A stretch of 64,000 nt of DNA from Corynebacterium aurimucosum ATCC 700975 (lineage in GTDB: Bacteria > Actinomycetota > Actinomycetes > Mycobacteriales > Mycobacteriaceae), in assembly GCF_007672725.1 (NCBI RefSeq), contig NZ_VDTC01000011.1:1-64000 (forward strand), in the 5' to 3' direction. The position numbers and the translations under genes are program-made. Of the stretch, positions 17,336 to 26,090 are shown in pieces (positions within the stretch are counted from its first letter, which is position 1; each line of letters opens with the position of its first letter). Under the pieces are notes generated by a model that was not told the DNA's origin, did no database searches, and saw nothing but the letters and a program-made list of their open reading frames with translations.

Positions 17336-18466
17336 CTAGCGGTTGTCCAAAACGTAATCGATAGCCTTGGTGAGCTTGGTGACGTCTGCGGAGTCGATCG
17401 CCGGGAACAAGCCCACTCGCAGCTGGTTGCGGCCCAGCTTGCGGTAAGGCTCGACGTCGAGAATGCCGTTGGCGCGCAGCGTTGCGGCAACCGCAGCTGC
17501 GTCGACAGAGTCCTCGAAGTCGATGGTGCCCACCACGAGGGAACGCTCGGAAGGCTCGGCCACGAAGGGGGTGGTCTCCGGGCGGGATTCTGCCCAGTTG
17601 TACAGGATGGAGGAGTTCTCCGTGGTGCGCTTGACCATGCCGCCGAGGCCGCCGTTGGCGTTCATCCACTGCACCTGATTCTCCAACATGAGCAGCGTGG
17701 CCACAGCTGGGGTGTTGTAGGTCTGGTTCTTGCGGGAGTTGTCCACGGCGGTCTGCAGGTTGAGGAAGGCTGGGATGAAGCGATCGGAGGAGTTAATCTT
17801 CTCGATGCGCTCGAGGGCTGCTGGGGACATGGCCGCCAGCCACAGGCCGCCGTCGGAAGCGAAGCACTTCTGCGGGGAGAAGTAGTAGACGTCGGCATCC
17901 GACATATTCACAGGCAGGCCGCCGGCGCCGGACGTGGCGTCGACGACGACGAGCTGCTCCGCGTTTTCGGGGTTGGGGCGGGTCACCGGAACCATGGCGC
18001 CAGTCGAAGTTTCGTTGTGGGCCCACGCGATGATGTCGGCGCCTTCGGCATCGGCTGCCTTCGGATCAGGTGCGGTGCCGACCTCGGCTTCGGTGACGAG
18101 TGGGGCGTCGAGCCAAGGGGCGGCGGCTGCGGCTTTAGCAAATTTAGAGGAGAATTCGCCGAAGCTGAGGTGGGCGGATTTCTTCTCAATCAGGCCGAAA
18201 GTCGCCGCGTCCCAAAACGCGGTGGCACCGCCAAGGGAGAGAACAATTTCATAGCCCTCTGGCAGGGAAAACAACTCGGAAAGCCCTTCGCGGATGGAAC
18301 CGACGAGGTTCTTGACGGCTGGCTTGCGGTGCGAGGTGCCGATGATGGTGCTGGCACCCGCGGTGATTGCCTCAATTTGGGAGGGGCGGACCTTCGAGGG
18401 CCCGCAGCCAAAGCGGCCGTCGGTAGGGAGGAGATCTGCTGGCAGGACGAGTTCTGAGTTGCTCAT
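17336..18466 (-). CDS. serC: Phosphoserine aminotransferase
   Basis: A 376-aa PLP enzyme of the actinobacterial SerC type, making 3-phosphoserine from 3-phosphohydroxypyruvate in serine synthesis (also used in pyridoxal synthesis in some bacteria). Seen are GRFGCGPSKVRPSQ near the N-terminus, GTSHRKPAVKN, VVDATSGAGG and the cofactor lysine in YYFSPQKCFASDGG. TACACT 6 nt before the ATG suggests a leaderless mRNA. It is divergent from gltA. Confidence 0.95.
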   Translation of the reverse strand: MSNSELVLPADLLPTDGRFGCGPSKVRPSQIEAITAGASTIIGTSHRKPAVKNLVGSIREGLSELFSLPEGYEIVLSLGGATAFWDAATFGLIEKKSAHLSFGEFSSKFAKAAAAAPWLDAPLVTEAEVGTAPDPKAADAEGADIIAWAHNETSTGAMVPVTRPNPENAEQLVVVDATSGAGGLPVNMSDADVYYFSPQKCFASDGGLWLAAMSPAALERIEKINSSDRFIPAFLNLQTAVDNSRKNQTYNTPAVATLLMLENQVQWMNANGGLGGMVKRTTENSSILYNWAESRPETTPFVAEPSERSLVVGTIDFEDSVDAAAVAATLRANGILDVEPYRKLGRNQLRVGLFPAIDSADVTKLTKAIDYVLDNR

Positions 18467-18522
18467 GTGGGCAGTGTAGCCTAATTTCGTTCGCGCATTA
18501 GATACTTTGCCAGGATTGCCAA

Positions 18523-18538
18523 TGTTGGCAGAGTCACA
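18523..18538. promoter_or_regulatory. GlxR-like site in the serC/gltA promoter
   Basis: TGTTGGCAGAGTCACA has a perfect right half (TCACA) and a two-mismatch left half against TGTGA-N6-TCACA. GlxR control of gltA is established in C. glutamicum. A -10-like TAGAGT follows at 18547-18552. Confidence 0.4.
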
Positions 18539-18617
18539 GGTTTTGCTAGAGTGTGAAGAGGTTTAGATCTGTCGCGCCGGCTGCGGTCGGCGTTGAACAT
18601 TGAGGAAAGGAATATAC

Positions 18618-19910
18618 GTGGCTTCTGAAAAGAACAAGGTTGTACTGCAGTACCCCGGCGGCGAGTACGAGATGGACATTAAGCAGTCCACGGAGGGTGA
18701 CTCCGGCTTCGATATTGGCAAGCTCCGTAACGAGACCGGCCTAGTCACCTTTGACCCGGGCTATGCGTCTACCGGCTCTACCGAATCCAAGATCACCTTT
18801 ATTAATGGTGAGGAAGGCATCCTCCGCCACCGCGGTTACGACATCGCGGACTTGGCTGAGAACGCCACCTTCAACGAGGTGTCTTACCTGTTGATCAAGG
18901 GCCACCTGCCCACCGAGGATGAGCTGTCCAAGTTCAACACTGAGATCCGTCACCACACCCTGTTGGATGAGGACTTCAAGGCAGCCTTCAATATCTTCCC
19001 GCGCAACGCGCACCCGATGGCTGTTCTAGCCTCCTCCCTCAACATTCTTTCCGCCTACTACCAGGACCAGCTCAACCCGCTGGATGAGGAGCAGCTGGAT
19101 AAGGCGACCGTCCGCCTGCTGGCTAAGGTGCCGATGCTGGCCGCTTATGCTTACCGCGCATCGCAGGGTAAGCCCTACATGTACCCGGATAACAAGCTCA
19201 ACGCGCGCGAGAACTTCCTGCGCATGATGTTTGGTTACCCGACTGAAGATTATGAGGTCGACCCGATCGTGGCCAAGGCTCTGGATAAGCTCCTTATCCT
19301 GCACGCTGACCACGAGCAGAACTGCTCCACCTCCACCGTCCGCATGATCGGCTCCGCTCAGGCCAACCTGTTCGTTGCTATCGCCGGTGGTATCAACGCC
19401 CTGTCTGGCCCGCTGCACGGTGGCGCTAACCAGGCTGTTCTGGAGATGCTCGAGGATATCCAGAACAACCACGGTGGTGACGCAACCGACTTCATGAACC
19501 GCGTGAAGAACAAGGAAAAGGGCGTTCGCCTCATGGGCTTCGGCCACCGCGTGTACAAGAACTACGACCCGCGCGCGGCCATCGTCAAGGACACCGCTCA
19601 CGAGATCATCGAACACCTCGGTGGCGATCCGATGCTGGACTTGGCTATGAAGCTCGAGGAGATTGCGCTGAATGACGACTACTTCGTCTCCCGCAAGCTC
19701 TACCCGAACGTCGACTTCTACACCGGCCTGATCTACCGCGCCATGGGCTTCCCGACGGACTTCTTCACCGTCCTCTTTGCCATCGGCCGCCTGCCGGGCT
19801 GGATTGCTCAGTACCGCGAGCAGCTTGAGCTCAACACCAAGATCAACCGCCCGCGCCAGATCTACACCGGCGAGACCCTGCGCAAGGTCACCCCGCGCAG
19901 CGAGCGCTAA
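18618..19910 (+). CDS. gltA: Citrate synthase
   Basis: A 430-aa type II citrate synthase, very close to C. glutamicum GltA. It condenses acetyl-CoA and oxaloacetate at the entry to the TCA cycle. Catalytic residues are visible in SGPLHGGANQ, GFGHRVYKNYDPRA and GFPTDFFTVLFAIGR; the N-terminus has the small beta-domain (VVLQYPGGEYEMDI). An AAAGGA site 8 nt upstream sets the GTG start. It is divergent from serC with a GlxR-like site between. No clear terminator follows. Confidence 0.97.
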   Translation: MASEKNKVVLQYPGGEYEMDIKQSTEGDSGFDIGKLRNETGLVTFDPGYASTGSTESKITFINGEEGILRHRGYDIADLAENATFNEVSYLLIKGHLPTEDELSKFNTEIRHHTLLDEDFKAAFNIFPRNAHPMAVLASSLNILSAYYQDQLNPLDEEQLDKATVRLLAKVPMLAAYAYRASQGKPYMYPDNKLNARENFLRMMFGYPTEDYEVDPIVAKALDKLLILHADHEQNCSTSTVRMIGSAQANLFVAIAGGINALSGPLHGGANQAVLEMLEDIQNNHGGDATDFMNRVKNKEKGVRLMGFGHRVYKNYDPRAAIVKDTAHEIIEHLGGDPMLDLAMKLEEIALNDDYFVSRKLYPNVDFYTGLIYRAMGFPTDFFTVLFAIGRLPGWIAQYREQLELNTKINRPRQIYTGETLRKVTPRSER

Positions 19911-19963
19911 ACGGTAGCCTGAACGGTGGTCTTTAACAGGCCGCCGTGGCTTGACGTATAGCC

Positions 19964-20040
19964 CATACGCTGGGTTTCTAGGGCCGAGCCCCGCATCTCC
20001 GCTTATACTGGGGAACGTTGTGGCTCGGCCCACGCGTATG
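19964..20040. promoter_or_regulatory. fkpA promoter inside a composite inverted repeat
   Basis: TATACT (20004-20009) is a good -10. It sits at the centre of a perfect 10-bp inverted repeat, GGGCCGAGCC (19981-19990) and GGCTCGGCCC (20022-20031), extended by a second pair CATACGC (19964-19970) and GCGTATG (20034-20040). This could be an operator or a leader hairpin. Confidence 0.5.
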
Positions 20041-20081
20041 CGGCCAGCAAAGAAGAAAATATCCAAGGAGGATAATCCCCA

Positions 20082-20438
20082 ATGGAAAAGCCCGTAATTG
20101 AGCCGGCAACGGAGCCTGCTCCCCAGGACCTTGTCATCGAAGACATCGTGGTGGGTGACGGTGCCGAAGCCCAGCCGGGCGGCTTCGTTGAGGTCCACTA
20201 CGTTGGTGTTGACTACGAGACGAACCAGGAATTCGACTCTTCGTGGGGCCGTGGCCAGTCCATCGAGTTCCCGCTGACCGGCCTCATTGCCGGCTGGCAA
20301 GAAGGCATTCCCGGCATGAAGGTCGGCGGCCGCCGCAAGCTGGTCATCCCGCCGGAGAAAGCTTATGGCCCGGCCGGTGGCGCACACCCGTTGTCGGGTC
20401 GCACGCTGACCTTCGTCATCGATCTCATCCGCGCCTAG
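20082..20438 (+). CDS. fkpA: FKBP-type peptidyl-prolyl isomerase
   Basis: A 118-aa cytoplasmic single-domain FKBP. Hallmarks: VEVHYVGVDYETNQEFDSS, PLTGLIAGWQEGIPGMKVGG, RRKLVIPPEKAYG and LTFVIDLI. It catalyses cis-trans isomerisation of prolyl bonds. No signal peptide. AAGGAGG 10 nt upstream of the ATG is a strong ribosome site. The same gene follows gltA in C. glutamicum (from memory). A very stable terminator closes the unit. Confidence 0.95.
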   Translation: MEKPVIEPATEPAPQDLVIEDIVVGDGAEAQPGGFVEVHYVGVDYETNQEFDSSWGRGQSIEFPLTGLIAGWQEGIPGMKVGGRRKLVIPPEKAYGPAGGAHPLSGRTLTFVIDLIRA

Positions 20439-20473
20439 GGGAGAGGGCTTAGCCCTTTCTGTTTCCCTAAACG

Positions 20474-20519
20474 ACGCCCTGCCCGGCCGTGCACTACTGC
20501 ACGGCCGGGTAGGGCGTTT
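20474..20519 (+). terminator. Strong intrinsic terminator
   Basis: A ~20-bp stem: ACGCCCTGCCCGGCCGTGCA pairs with 20498-20517 with only one or two mismatches, around a short loop, then TTTC. Confidence 0.9.
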
Positions 20520-20600
20520 CGCATGCGTAGGTTTGGGGTAAAGCGCTGAGGAGCTATGCTTCGCCCCCACAGGAAGTTAAAGTGCGGCACAATGGGGGAC

Positions 20601-21449
20601 ATGAGTGTCCCACAAACCACGTTCAATGATGACCGCGAGATGCCGCTGATGGGTCTCGGAACCTACAAGCTGCGCGGAGAGGATCTCATCCGCTCCGTGC
20701 GTGAAGCCATCGATCTGGGCTACCGCCACTTCGATACTGCGACTCTGTACGAGAATGAAGAAGAACTTGGGCAGGCACTGAATGAGGCCATGAAGGCCGG
20801 TGACGTAACCCGGGATGAGCTGTTTATCACCAGCAAGGTCTGGCACGACCATCACGGCAAGGACAAGGTAGGCCAAGCCTTCCGTGAATCCTTGGACAAA
20901 CTGCAGCTGGACTACCTTGACCTCTACCTCATTCACTGGCCGTGGCCGCAGGGTGGGCTCTATGTGGAGACGTTCGAGGAGATTGCCCGCATGCAGGGCA
21001 TGGGTCAGATTGCGTCGATTGGCGTGGCCAACTTCTATGAGGAAACCTTGCAAACCCTGATTGATGAGACCGGTATCGTCCCAGTTCTCAACCAGGTGGA
21101 GCTGCACCCGGGCTTCACCCAGCCGGAGCTGCGCGAATTCCACGCCAAGCACGGCATCGTGACGGAGGCTTGGTCGCCGTTGGCGCGCGGCGTAGTGCTC
21201 AACAACCCGGTGGTTGAGTCCGTCGCTGAGAAGCATGGCATCACCGCCGGACAGGCGGTGCTGGCGTACCTGCTGAACAAGGGAATTTCTGTTATCCCGA
21301 AGTCCAGCCGCCGGGAGCGCCTTGCAGAAAACTTCGCTGCCGCAGAGGTTGAGCTTACGTCCGAAGACGTAGCGGCTCTTGATGCGCTTGATGGCCAGGA
21401 AGGCTTTGGCCGTATGTTCAAGGACCCGCGAGAGTTCCCTGGCGCCTAA
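20601..21449 (+). CDS. Aldo/keto reductase
   Basis: A 282-aa NADPH-dependent AKR of the 2,5-diketo-D-gluconate reductase-like group. The catalytic tetrad is visible: Asp and Tyr in DTATLYENEEELG, Lys in ITSKVWHDHH and His in YLIHWPWPQG; the cofactor loop IPKSSRRERLAEN follows. It reduces aldehydes or ketones; the physiological substrate is unknown. CACAAT ends 7 nt before the ATG, suggesting a leaderless start; an ATG at 20592 is an alternative. It lies between fkpA and mctB with its own terminator. Confidence 0.92.
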   Translation: MSVPQTTFNDDREMPLMGLGTYKLRGEDLIRSVREAIDLGYRHFDTATLYENEEELGQALNEAMKAGDVTRDELFITSKVWHDHHGKDKVGQAFRESLDKLQLDYLDLYLIHWPWPQGGLYVETFEEIARMQGMGQIASIGVANFYEETLQTLIDETGIVPVLNQVELHPGFTQPELREFHAKHGIVTEAWSPLARGVVLNNPVVESVAEKHGITAGQAVLAYLLNKGISVIPKSSRRERLAENFAAAEVELTSEDVAALDALDGQEGFGRMFKDPREFPGA

Positions 21450-21490
21450 GCCGAAACACGTGGGGCGTATCAAACGCCCGCGAGCGGTGG

Positions 21491-21566
21491 AGCCCGCCTT
21501 CAACGCCTTGCTCTTTCTTCCTACATCGTTAGGGGAGAGGGGGAGGATGCTGAAGGCGGGCTTTGT
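21491..21566 (+). terminator. Terminator with a long loop
   Basis: AGCCCGCCTTCA (21491-21502) pairs perfectly with TGAAGGCGGGCT (21551-21562), followed by TTGTTG. The 48-nt loop is unusually long. Confidence 0.6.
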
Positions 21567-21719
21567 TGCGTACCCAGGGAAGTGGGAATCGTGAGGGGCG
21601 GGGGAGTGAAGATCTGTGAAAGACTCTGTGAAGTTTCGGTTTGCTAAATTAGATTCTTCCTTTGGAATCTCCTGTGGGGGTGCTAGCAGCGAGGTAGAAA
21701 TCCCTTGTAGTTGCAAGGG

Positions 21720-21840
21720 TAGGGGGTAGTGAAAGTGTATGTTATTAACTTTTCTTGGCAGGATTTACAACCTTGCAAGAGCGGTTAGGTAACTTACTGT
21801 GCAAGGCAAAACGTGATTGAAGACACTACCCCTTTGTCTC
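21720..21840 (+). promoter_or_regulatory. mctBC control region with RamA-type sites
   Basis: GGGGTAGTG (21723-21731) and CACTACCCC (21824-21832) are a perfect 9-bp inverted repeat. Each holds a G- or C-run of the kind bound by RamA (AG5T, AC4T), and a third (GACCCCT) lies at 21863. ACAACCTTGCAAGA (21768-21781) resembles the RamB half-site. RamA and RamB control mctC in C. glutamicum. The 435-bp gap from 21450 otherwise holds only the terminator. Confidence 0.4.
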
Positions 21841-21884
21841 TCACCGCGGTTTGTGGAGAAAAGACCCCTTGTAAGGAGAGCGAC

Positions 21885-22229
21885 ATGACTGACGCACCTG
21901 CTTCGATTAACTCGCGCCGCGAACCTACGCCGCAAGAGTTCATCGAGATGCGTGACAGCCCGCAGTTTGCCAAGCTGCGCAGCGCGTACCGCAAATTCAC
22001 CTTCCCCATGACTGTGGCGTTCTTTGTGTGGTACGTCCTCTATGTGCTGGCTGCGGTCTTTGCGCCCAGCTTCATGGCTATAGAACTTGGTGGCGGTTGG
22101 AACATTGGCCTTGTCTTTGGCCTTGCCCAGTTCTTGACAACCTTCATCATCACGTACATCTACGTCAACTACGCCAATAAGAACATCGAGCCGCAGGCAG
22201 CGGCCATTCGCCAGGAACTGGAGGGCTAA
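21885..22229 (+). CDS. mctB: DUF485 membrane protein, MctB-like
   Basis: A 114-aa protein with two membrane helices (about residues 40-65 and 72-97) joined by a short loop, and the DUF485 signature SPQFAKLRSAYRKFTFPM. DUF485 proteins accompany acetate/monocarboxylate symporters (YjcH with ActP in E. coli; cg0952 with MctC in C. glutamicum), probably as small partners. AAGGAG 6 nt upstream sets the ATG. The mctC gene begins 3 nt after its stop codon, so they form an operon. Confidence 0.9.
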   Translation: MTDAPASINSRREPTPQEFIEMRDSPQFAKLRSAYRKFTFPMTVAFFVWYVLYVLAAVFAPSFMAIELGGGWNIGLVFGLAQFLTTFIITYIYVNYANKNIEPQAAAIRQELEG

Positions 22230-22232
22230 ACA

Positions 22233-23879
22233 ATGCAGACCATTACCTTGGCCGCAGCGGAATCCTCCGCCGGCAACCCGATTCTGAATATCTCAGTCTT
22301 CGCCGCCTTCCTTGTCGTCACCATGTACGTGGTGCTTCGCGCCGGCAAGTCCACGAAGGAAGCCTCTGACTTCTACACCGGCGGCGGTAGTTTCTCCGGC
22401 CGGCAAAACGGCCTTGCTATCTCCGGCGACTACCTGTCCGCCGCGTCCTTCCTGGGCATCGTCGGCGCCGTTGCGCTCAACGGCTACGATGGCTTCCTCT
22501 ACTCGGTCGGCTTCTTCGTCGCCTGGCTTGTTGCGCTGATGCTCGTCGCGGAGCCGATGCGCAACGTTGGCCGCTTCACCATGGCGGACGTGTTGTCCTT
22601 CCGTCTCAAGCAGCGCCCGGTGCGCGTGGCAGCGGCTATCTCGACCCTGTTCGTGTCGCTGTTCTACCTCATCGCGCAGATGGCCGGCGCAGGATCCCTT
22701 GTGGCCGTGCTCCTGAATATTCACGACTTCAAGTGGCAGGCCGTCGTCGTTGGCATCGTGGGCATCCTCATGATTGTCTACGTTCTTGTTGGTGGCATGA
22801 AGGGCACGACCTACGTGCAGATGATCAAGGCCGTGCTCCTGGTAACCGGCGTGGTCATCATGTGCATCCTCACCTTCGTCATGCTCAAGGGCGGCTTCAG
22901 CGCACTCTTTACCCAAGCCATTGATATGCACGCTAACTCCGCTGCCATCAAGGAAGGCGGCTACGAAGCCTCCCAGATCATGGAGCCGGGCCTGAAGTAC
23001 GGCAAGAACCTCACCACCAAGCTTGACTTCATCTCCCTGGGTATTGCCCTCGTTCTCGGCGTTGGCGGCCTGCCGCACGTTCTCATGCGCTTCTACACGG
23101 TGCCGACCGCGACCGAGGCTCGCCGCTCCGTTACCTGGGCCATCGTCATCATCGGTGCCTTCTACCTCATGACCCTGGTCCTGGGCTACGGCGCTGCCGC
23201 CCTGGTTGGCCCGGACCGCATCCTCGCCGCACCGGGTGGTGCTAACTCCGCAGCACCGCTGCTGGCCCTGGAAATCGGTGGCTCCATCTTCATGGCGGTC
23301 ATTTCCGCGGTGGCCTTCGCTACCGTTCTGGCTGTCGTCGCTGGCCTCGCCATTACTGCATCGGCCTCGATTGCGCACGACATCTATCACTCGGTTATCC
23401 GCAACGGTGAATCCACCGAGGCTGAGCAGGTTCGCGTTTCCCAGATCACCGTGGTTGTCCTGGGGATTGTCTCCATCATCCTGGGCATTCTGGCCATGAC
23501 CCAAAACGTTGCCTTCCTGGTGTCCCTGGCCTTCGCGGTCGCGGCATCCGCTAACCTGCCGACCATCCTGTACTCCCTGTACTGGCGTCGATTCAACACC
23601 GCGGGCGCTGTCGCATCGATGTACACCGGTGTCATCTCCTGCTTGGTACTCATCTTCCTGTCCCCGGCAGTCTCCGGTACCCCGACCTCGATGTTCCCGA
23701 ACGCCGACTGGTCCATTTTCCCGCTGTCCTCCCCGGGCCTGGTCACCATCCCGCTGGCCTTCTTCGCGGGCTGGATCGTCTCCATCATGACCCCGCCGGA
23801 CAACCTGGAAGAGCTGTCCGCAGAGATGGAGGTTCGTTCCCTGACCGGTGTGGGCGTTGAGGCTCCGGTGGACCACTAA
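22233..23879 (+). CDS. mctC: Monocarboxylate:cation symporter MctC
   Basis: A 548-aa sodium:solute symporter family protein with about 13 membrane helices. It resembles ActP/MctC: DFYTGGGSFSGRQNGLAISGD, SAASFLGIVGAVALNGYDG and LPHVLMRFYTVPTATEARRS. In C. glutamicum MctC takes up acetate, propionate and pyruvate using the proton motive force. It follows the DUF485 gene at 3 nt. The C-terminal ~30 residues are cytoplasmic and acidic. No obvious terminator follows. Confidence 0.93.
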   Translation: MQTITLAAAESSAGNPILNISVFAAFLVVTMYVVLRAGKSTKEASDFYTGGGSFSGRQNGLAISGDYLSAASFLGIVGAVALNGYDGFLYSVGFFVAWLVALMLVAEPMRNVGRFTMADVLSFRLKQRPVRVAAAISTLFVSLFYLIAQMAGAGSLVAVLLNIHDFKWQAVVVGIVGILMIVYVLVGGMKGTTYVQMIKAVLLVTGVVIMCILTFVMLKGGFSALFTQAIDMHANSAAIKEGGYEASQIMEPGLKYGKNLTTKLDFISLGIALVLGVGGLPHVLMRFYTVPTATEARRSVTWAIVIIGAFYLMTLVLGYGAAALVGPDRILAAPGGANSAAPLLALEIGGSIFMAVISAVAFATVLAVVAGLAITASASIAHDIYHSVIRNGESTEAEQVRVSQITVVVLGIVSIILGILAMTQNVAFLVSLAFAVAASANLPTILYSLYWRRFNTAGAVASMYTGVISCLVLIFLSPAVSGTPTSMFPNADWSIFPLSSPGLVTIPLAFFAGWIVSIMTPPDNLEELSAEMEVRSLTGVGVEAPVDH

Positions 23880-23928
23880 AACACCTAAAACACTACGTTT
23901 CGGACGGTAGAGAGTAGACTCAGGTTCT

Positions 23929-24963
23929 GTGTTTTACTCTCAGCTTTCTCACAGGGCGGTGTCAGCGCGAGCTGGTGCCGCCCTTCTGGCGTGCGTGCTC
24001 GGAGCAGCGAGTCTCACTGCATGCTCGCCAGCGCATGAAGAAGACTCCACGGCTGGCGGTTCAGCGCAGACCAGCGCAAGCAAGCCTGGTCCCATCACGC
24101 ATAGGAAAGGGCAGCTGCAGCTGGCAGCTGTCCCGGACTCGGTAGGTCAGTTCCTCAAGGGCGATGAGTCCAAGGCCATCACGTATTACCGCATTGAGAC
24201 GGGCATGCACATGGGCTCGGCCACCGAACACCAGCCGCGCTATGCGCTGAGCCTGATCAAGCTCTACATCGCAACCTACGTACTGGAGCACGGGGCCTTC
24301 GAGGATAAGTACGTAGCGCTGGATATGATTTCTGATTCCTCCGATGAGAGCGCTGGGAAGCTCTTTGAGAAATACCCGCGGTCCATCGATTCAATAGCCA
24401 AGGAATACGGGCTGAAGTCTACGTCCGCGGGGGAGGACTGGGGCCATTCCATGACTTCTACCTATGACGTGGTGCGGTTCATTGTCCAGCTCATGGAAGA
24501 TGATCCGACGCACCCTGTGCTGGTGGCGATGTCCCATGCCGATGCCGTCTCGGCCGACGGGTACCAGCAAGACTATGGAACCGCGAAGTTGAGTGACGTC
24601 GTGGGCTCCAAGTGGGGATGGTCGGACAGCAAGGACCGGCACTCCTCGGTGTCTTTCGGGGAGGACTTTGTTGTGGCTGCGTCCATCGAAGGCTCCGCCG
24701 AGGAGCTCACCTCCTACGTGCGCAAGGAGATCACCGGAAAGAACCTGGTGAAGGGCAACAACCTGAACAAGGAGGCGCTGGCCAACCCCAGTGCTGTTGC
24801 CACGCGCTTGGCGACGCCCACCGCTACCATCAGTGCAACCTCCACAACGTCCACGGCGACGTCGCCAACAGCAGCGTCCTCATCTGCGGAGCCGTCCTCC
24901 TCTGCGTCCTCGCCGGCTTCGCGTTCTAAGGCTTCGGCGTCGAAGGCGACTGCGGCGAGGTAG
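23929..24963 (+). CDS. Lipoprotein with a class A beta-lactamase-like fold
   Basis: A 344-aa exported lipoprotein. A signal peptide ends at LTAC. The central ~230 residues look like a serine hydrolase of the class A beta-lactamase superfamily: SLIKLYIATYV has SxxK spacing (Ser as nucleophile), SDSSDES sits where the SDN triad is expected, and GSKWGWSD replaces the KTG box. The last ~60 residues are Thr/Ser/Ala low-complexity. No canonical omega-loop is seen, so true beta-lactamase activity is unlikely; a cell-wall or esterase role is possible. GTG start, TAGACT 8 nt upstream. A GCTTGGCGACG repeat lies at 24806-24816. Confidence 0.7.
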   Translation: MFYSQLSHRAVSARAGAALLACVLGAASLTACSPAHEEDSTAGGSAQTSASKPGPITHRKGQLQLAAVPDSVGQFLKGDESKAITYYRIETGMHMGSATEHQPRYALSLIKLYIATYVLEHGAFEDKYVALDMISDSSDESAGKLFEKYPRSIDSIAKEYGLKSTSAGEDWGHSMTSTYDVVRFIVQLMEDDPTHPVLVAMSHADAVSADGYQQDYGTAKLSDVVGSKWGWSDSKDRHSSVSFGEDFVVAASIEGSAEELTSYVRKEITGKNLVKGNNLNKEALANPSAVATRLATPTATISATSTTSTATSPTAASSSAEPSSSASSPASRSKASASKATAAR

Positions 24964-24986
24964 GGGACCGCGCTGCAGAAAGGCGT

Positions 24987-25913
24987 TTAGCCCATGGACT
25001 TGCGCACGGTGTTGAGGATATCCACCGCACCGCGCACCTGGTCAGTACTGATGGAGGAACCAGCGATGGTGATGCCATCACCGTTCACGCTGGAGCCACG
25101 CCCGGTGGGATCTGGCAGAGAGATGTTGGGCAGCGGGATGTTATTCGGTGCCGCCGGGGTGTCCTGGGTCTTCGGCGGGTTAACCGCGCCGTTGCCCGGG
25201 GTCCACTGGCCCCAGTCGTTGGCGTAGACGGTGTTGATATCGCAGGTCACGCCGTCGATGGTGGCTTGGTTCTTGGCTTTCTGGTGGATGGTGGTGCGCG
25301 GGTGGATCTTGCCGCCCGAGCCCCAATCGTGCATCCAGTAGAACTGGCCGATTCGGTCGGCAACGCACCAATCGATGACGTTGTAATTGCCGTATACGCC
25401 GGTCTGGTAGCCGGCCGCGCTCAGCGCTGTCGAGAAGGCCTTGAGGTAGGGGCGGATCTGGTTTTCATACTGGGCGCGGGTGGGGTTGTCATCGATGGCA
25501 ATGTAGATGGGGCGGCCCGTCGGCCCGCCCGCGGCCTTGTGAATGGCGATGGCCTGCGGCGCGTGGATAGCAGCGCCCGCGGCACCGTTGAGCCAGTCGG
25601 CGTTGTCGGCGCGGCCGAACTGGTAGATGGAGGCGGTCTTCAGGCCCGCTGCGGCGTTGGCCTTCGTCTCTGCTAGGGTGACGGGCTTGCCCTTCATCCA
25701 CTCTGCGCCCGGACGGCGCTGGGAAACATAGCGGATGGCGCCAAGGTGGCCTGCCGCTTTGATGGCGCGGGCGGAAGGGACGCCGCCGGAGAAGTCAACG
25801 ATGGTGCCCAAGGCAGGACCCACGGCGAGCGCGGCGGGGGCGTGGCTGCCGATGGCACCGGCCGTGAGCGCGAGGGCGCCGGCTTTGATGAGGGAGCGGC
25901 GGGACAAAGACAT
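24987..25913 (-). CDS. Tat-exported DUF1906 glycoside hydrolase-like protein
   Basis: A 308-aa protein with a twin-arginine signal (MSLSRRSLIKAGALALTAG, cleavage near ALA~30). The body resembles DUF1906, a TIM-barrel family related to GH25 lysozymes and to Rv2525c of M. tuberculosis: GTIVDFSGGVPSARAIKAAG, SIYQFGRADNADW, IYIAIDD and GVYGNYNVIDW. Acidic residues D in VDFSGG and DD in YIAIDD are in active-site positions. The C-terminal ~70 residues are a Pro/Asn linker and a small helix. It probably acts on the cell envelope. It converges on the lipoprotein gene. Confidence 0.85.
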   Translation of the reverse strand: MSLSRRSLIKAGALALTAGAIGSHAPAALAVGPALGTIVDFSGGVPSARAIKAAGHLGAIRYVSQRRPGAEWMKGKPVTLAETKANAAAGLKTASIYQFGRADNADWLNGAAGAAIHAPQAIAIHKAAGGPTGRPIYIAIDDNPTRAQYENQIRPYLKAFSTALSAAGYQTGVYGNYNVIDWCVADRIGQFYWMHDWGSGGKIHPRTTIHQKAKNQATIDGVTCDINTVYANDWGQWTPGNGAVNPPKTQDTPAAPNNIPLPNISLPDPTGRGSSVNGDGITIAGSSISTDQVRGAVDILNTVRKSMG

Positions 25914-26036
25914 GGTGGCGTTCTCCTAGCAGGGGTTAAGCTGGCTGATAAAGATGGGGGCGAAGAAAGTATCTGAAGTCACTTTAGTCACGATGGTCTA
26001 AAATTGCACCACAATTAGTATGGGTGGGTGTACAGG

Positions 26037-26063
26037 TGCGCCTCGCCGAGTTATCGAGGCGCA
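26037..26063 (+). promoter_or_regulatory. 5' leader hairpin
   Basis: TGCGCCTCG (26037-26045) and CGAGGCGCA (26055-26063) form a perfect 9-bp stem that ends 14 nt before the ribosome site (GGAGGAG) of the 26091 gene. It could affect mRNA stability or translation. Confidence 0.4.
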
Positions 26064-26090
26064 TGGGATCCTAGGGACGGAGGAGTGAGC

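Noticed and set aside
19026..20570. 514-aa open frame antisense to gltA and fkpA
   Set aside because: Covers two highly conserved genes; low-complexity Val/Asp/His composition typical of a mirror frame.
22293..23876. 527-aa open frame antisense to mctC
   Set aside because: His/Glu/Gly/Asp-rich mirror of a membrane protein gene; no recognisable fold.
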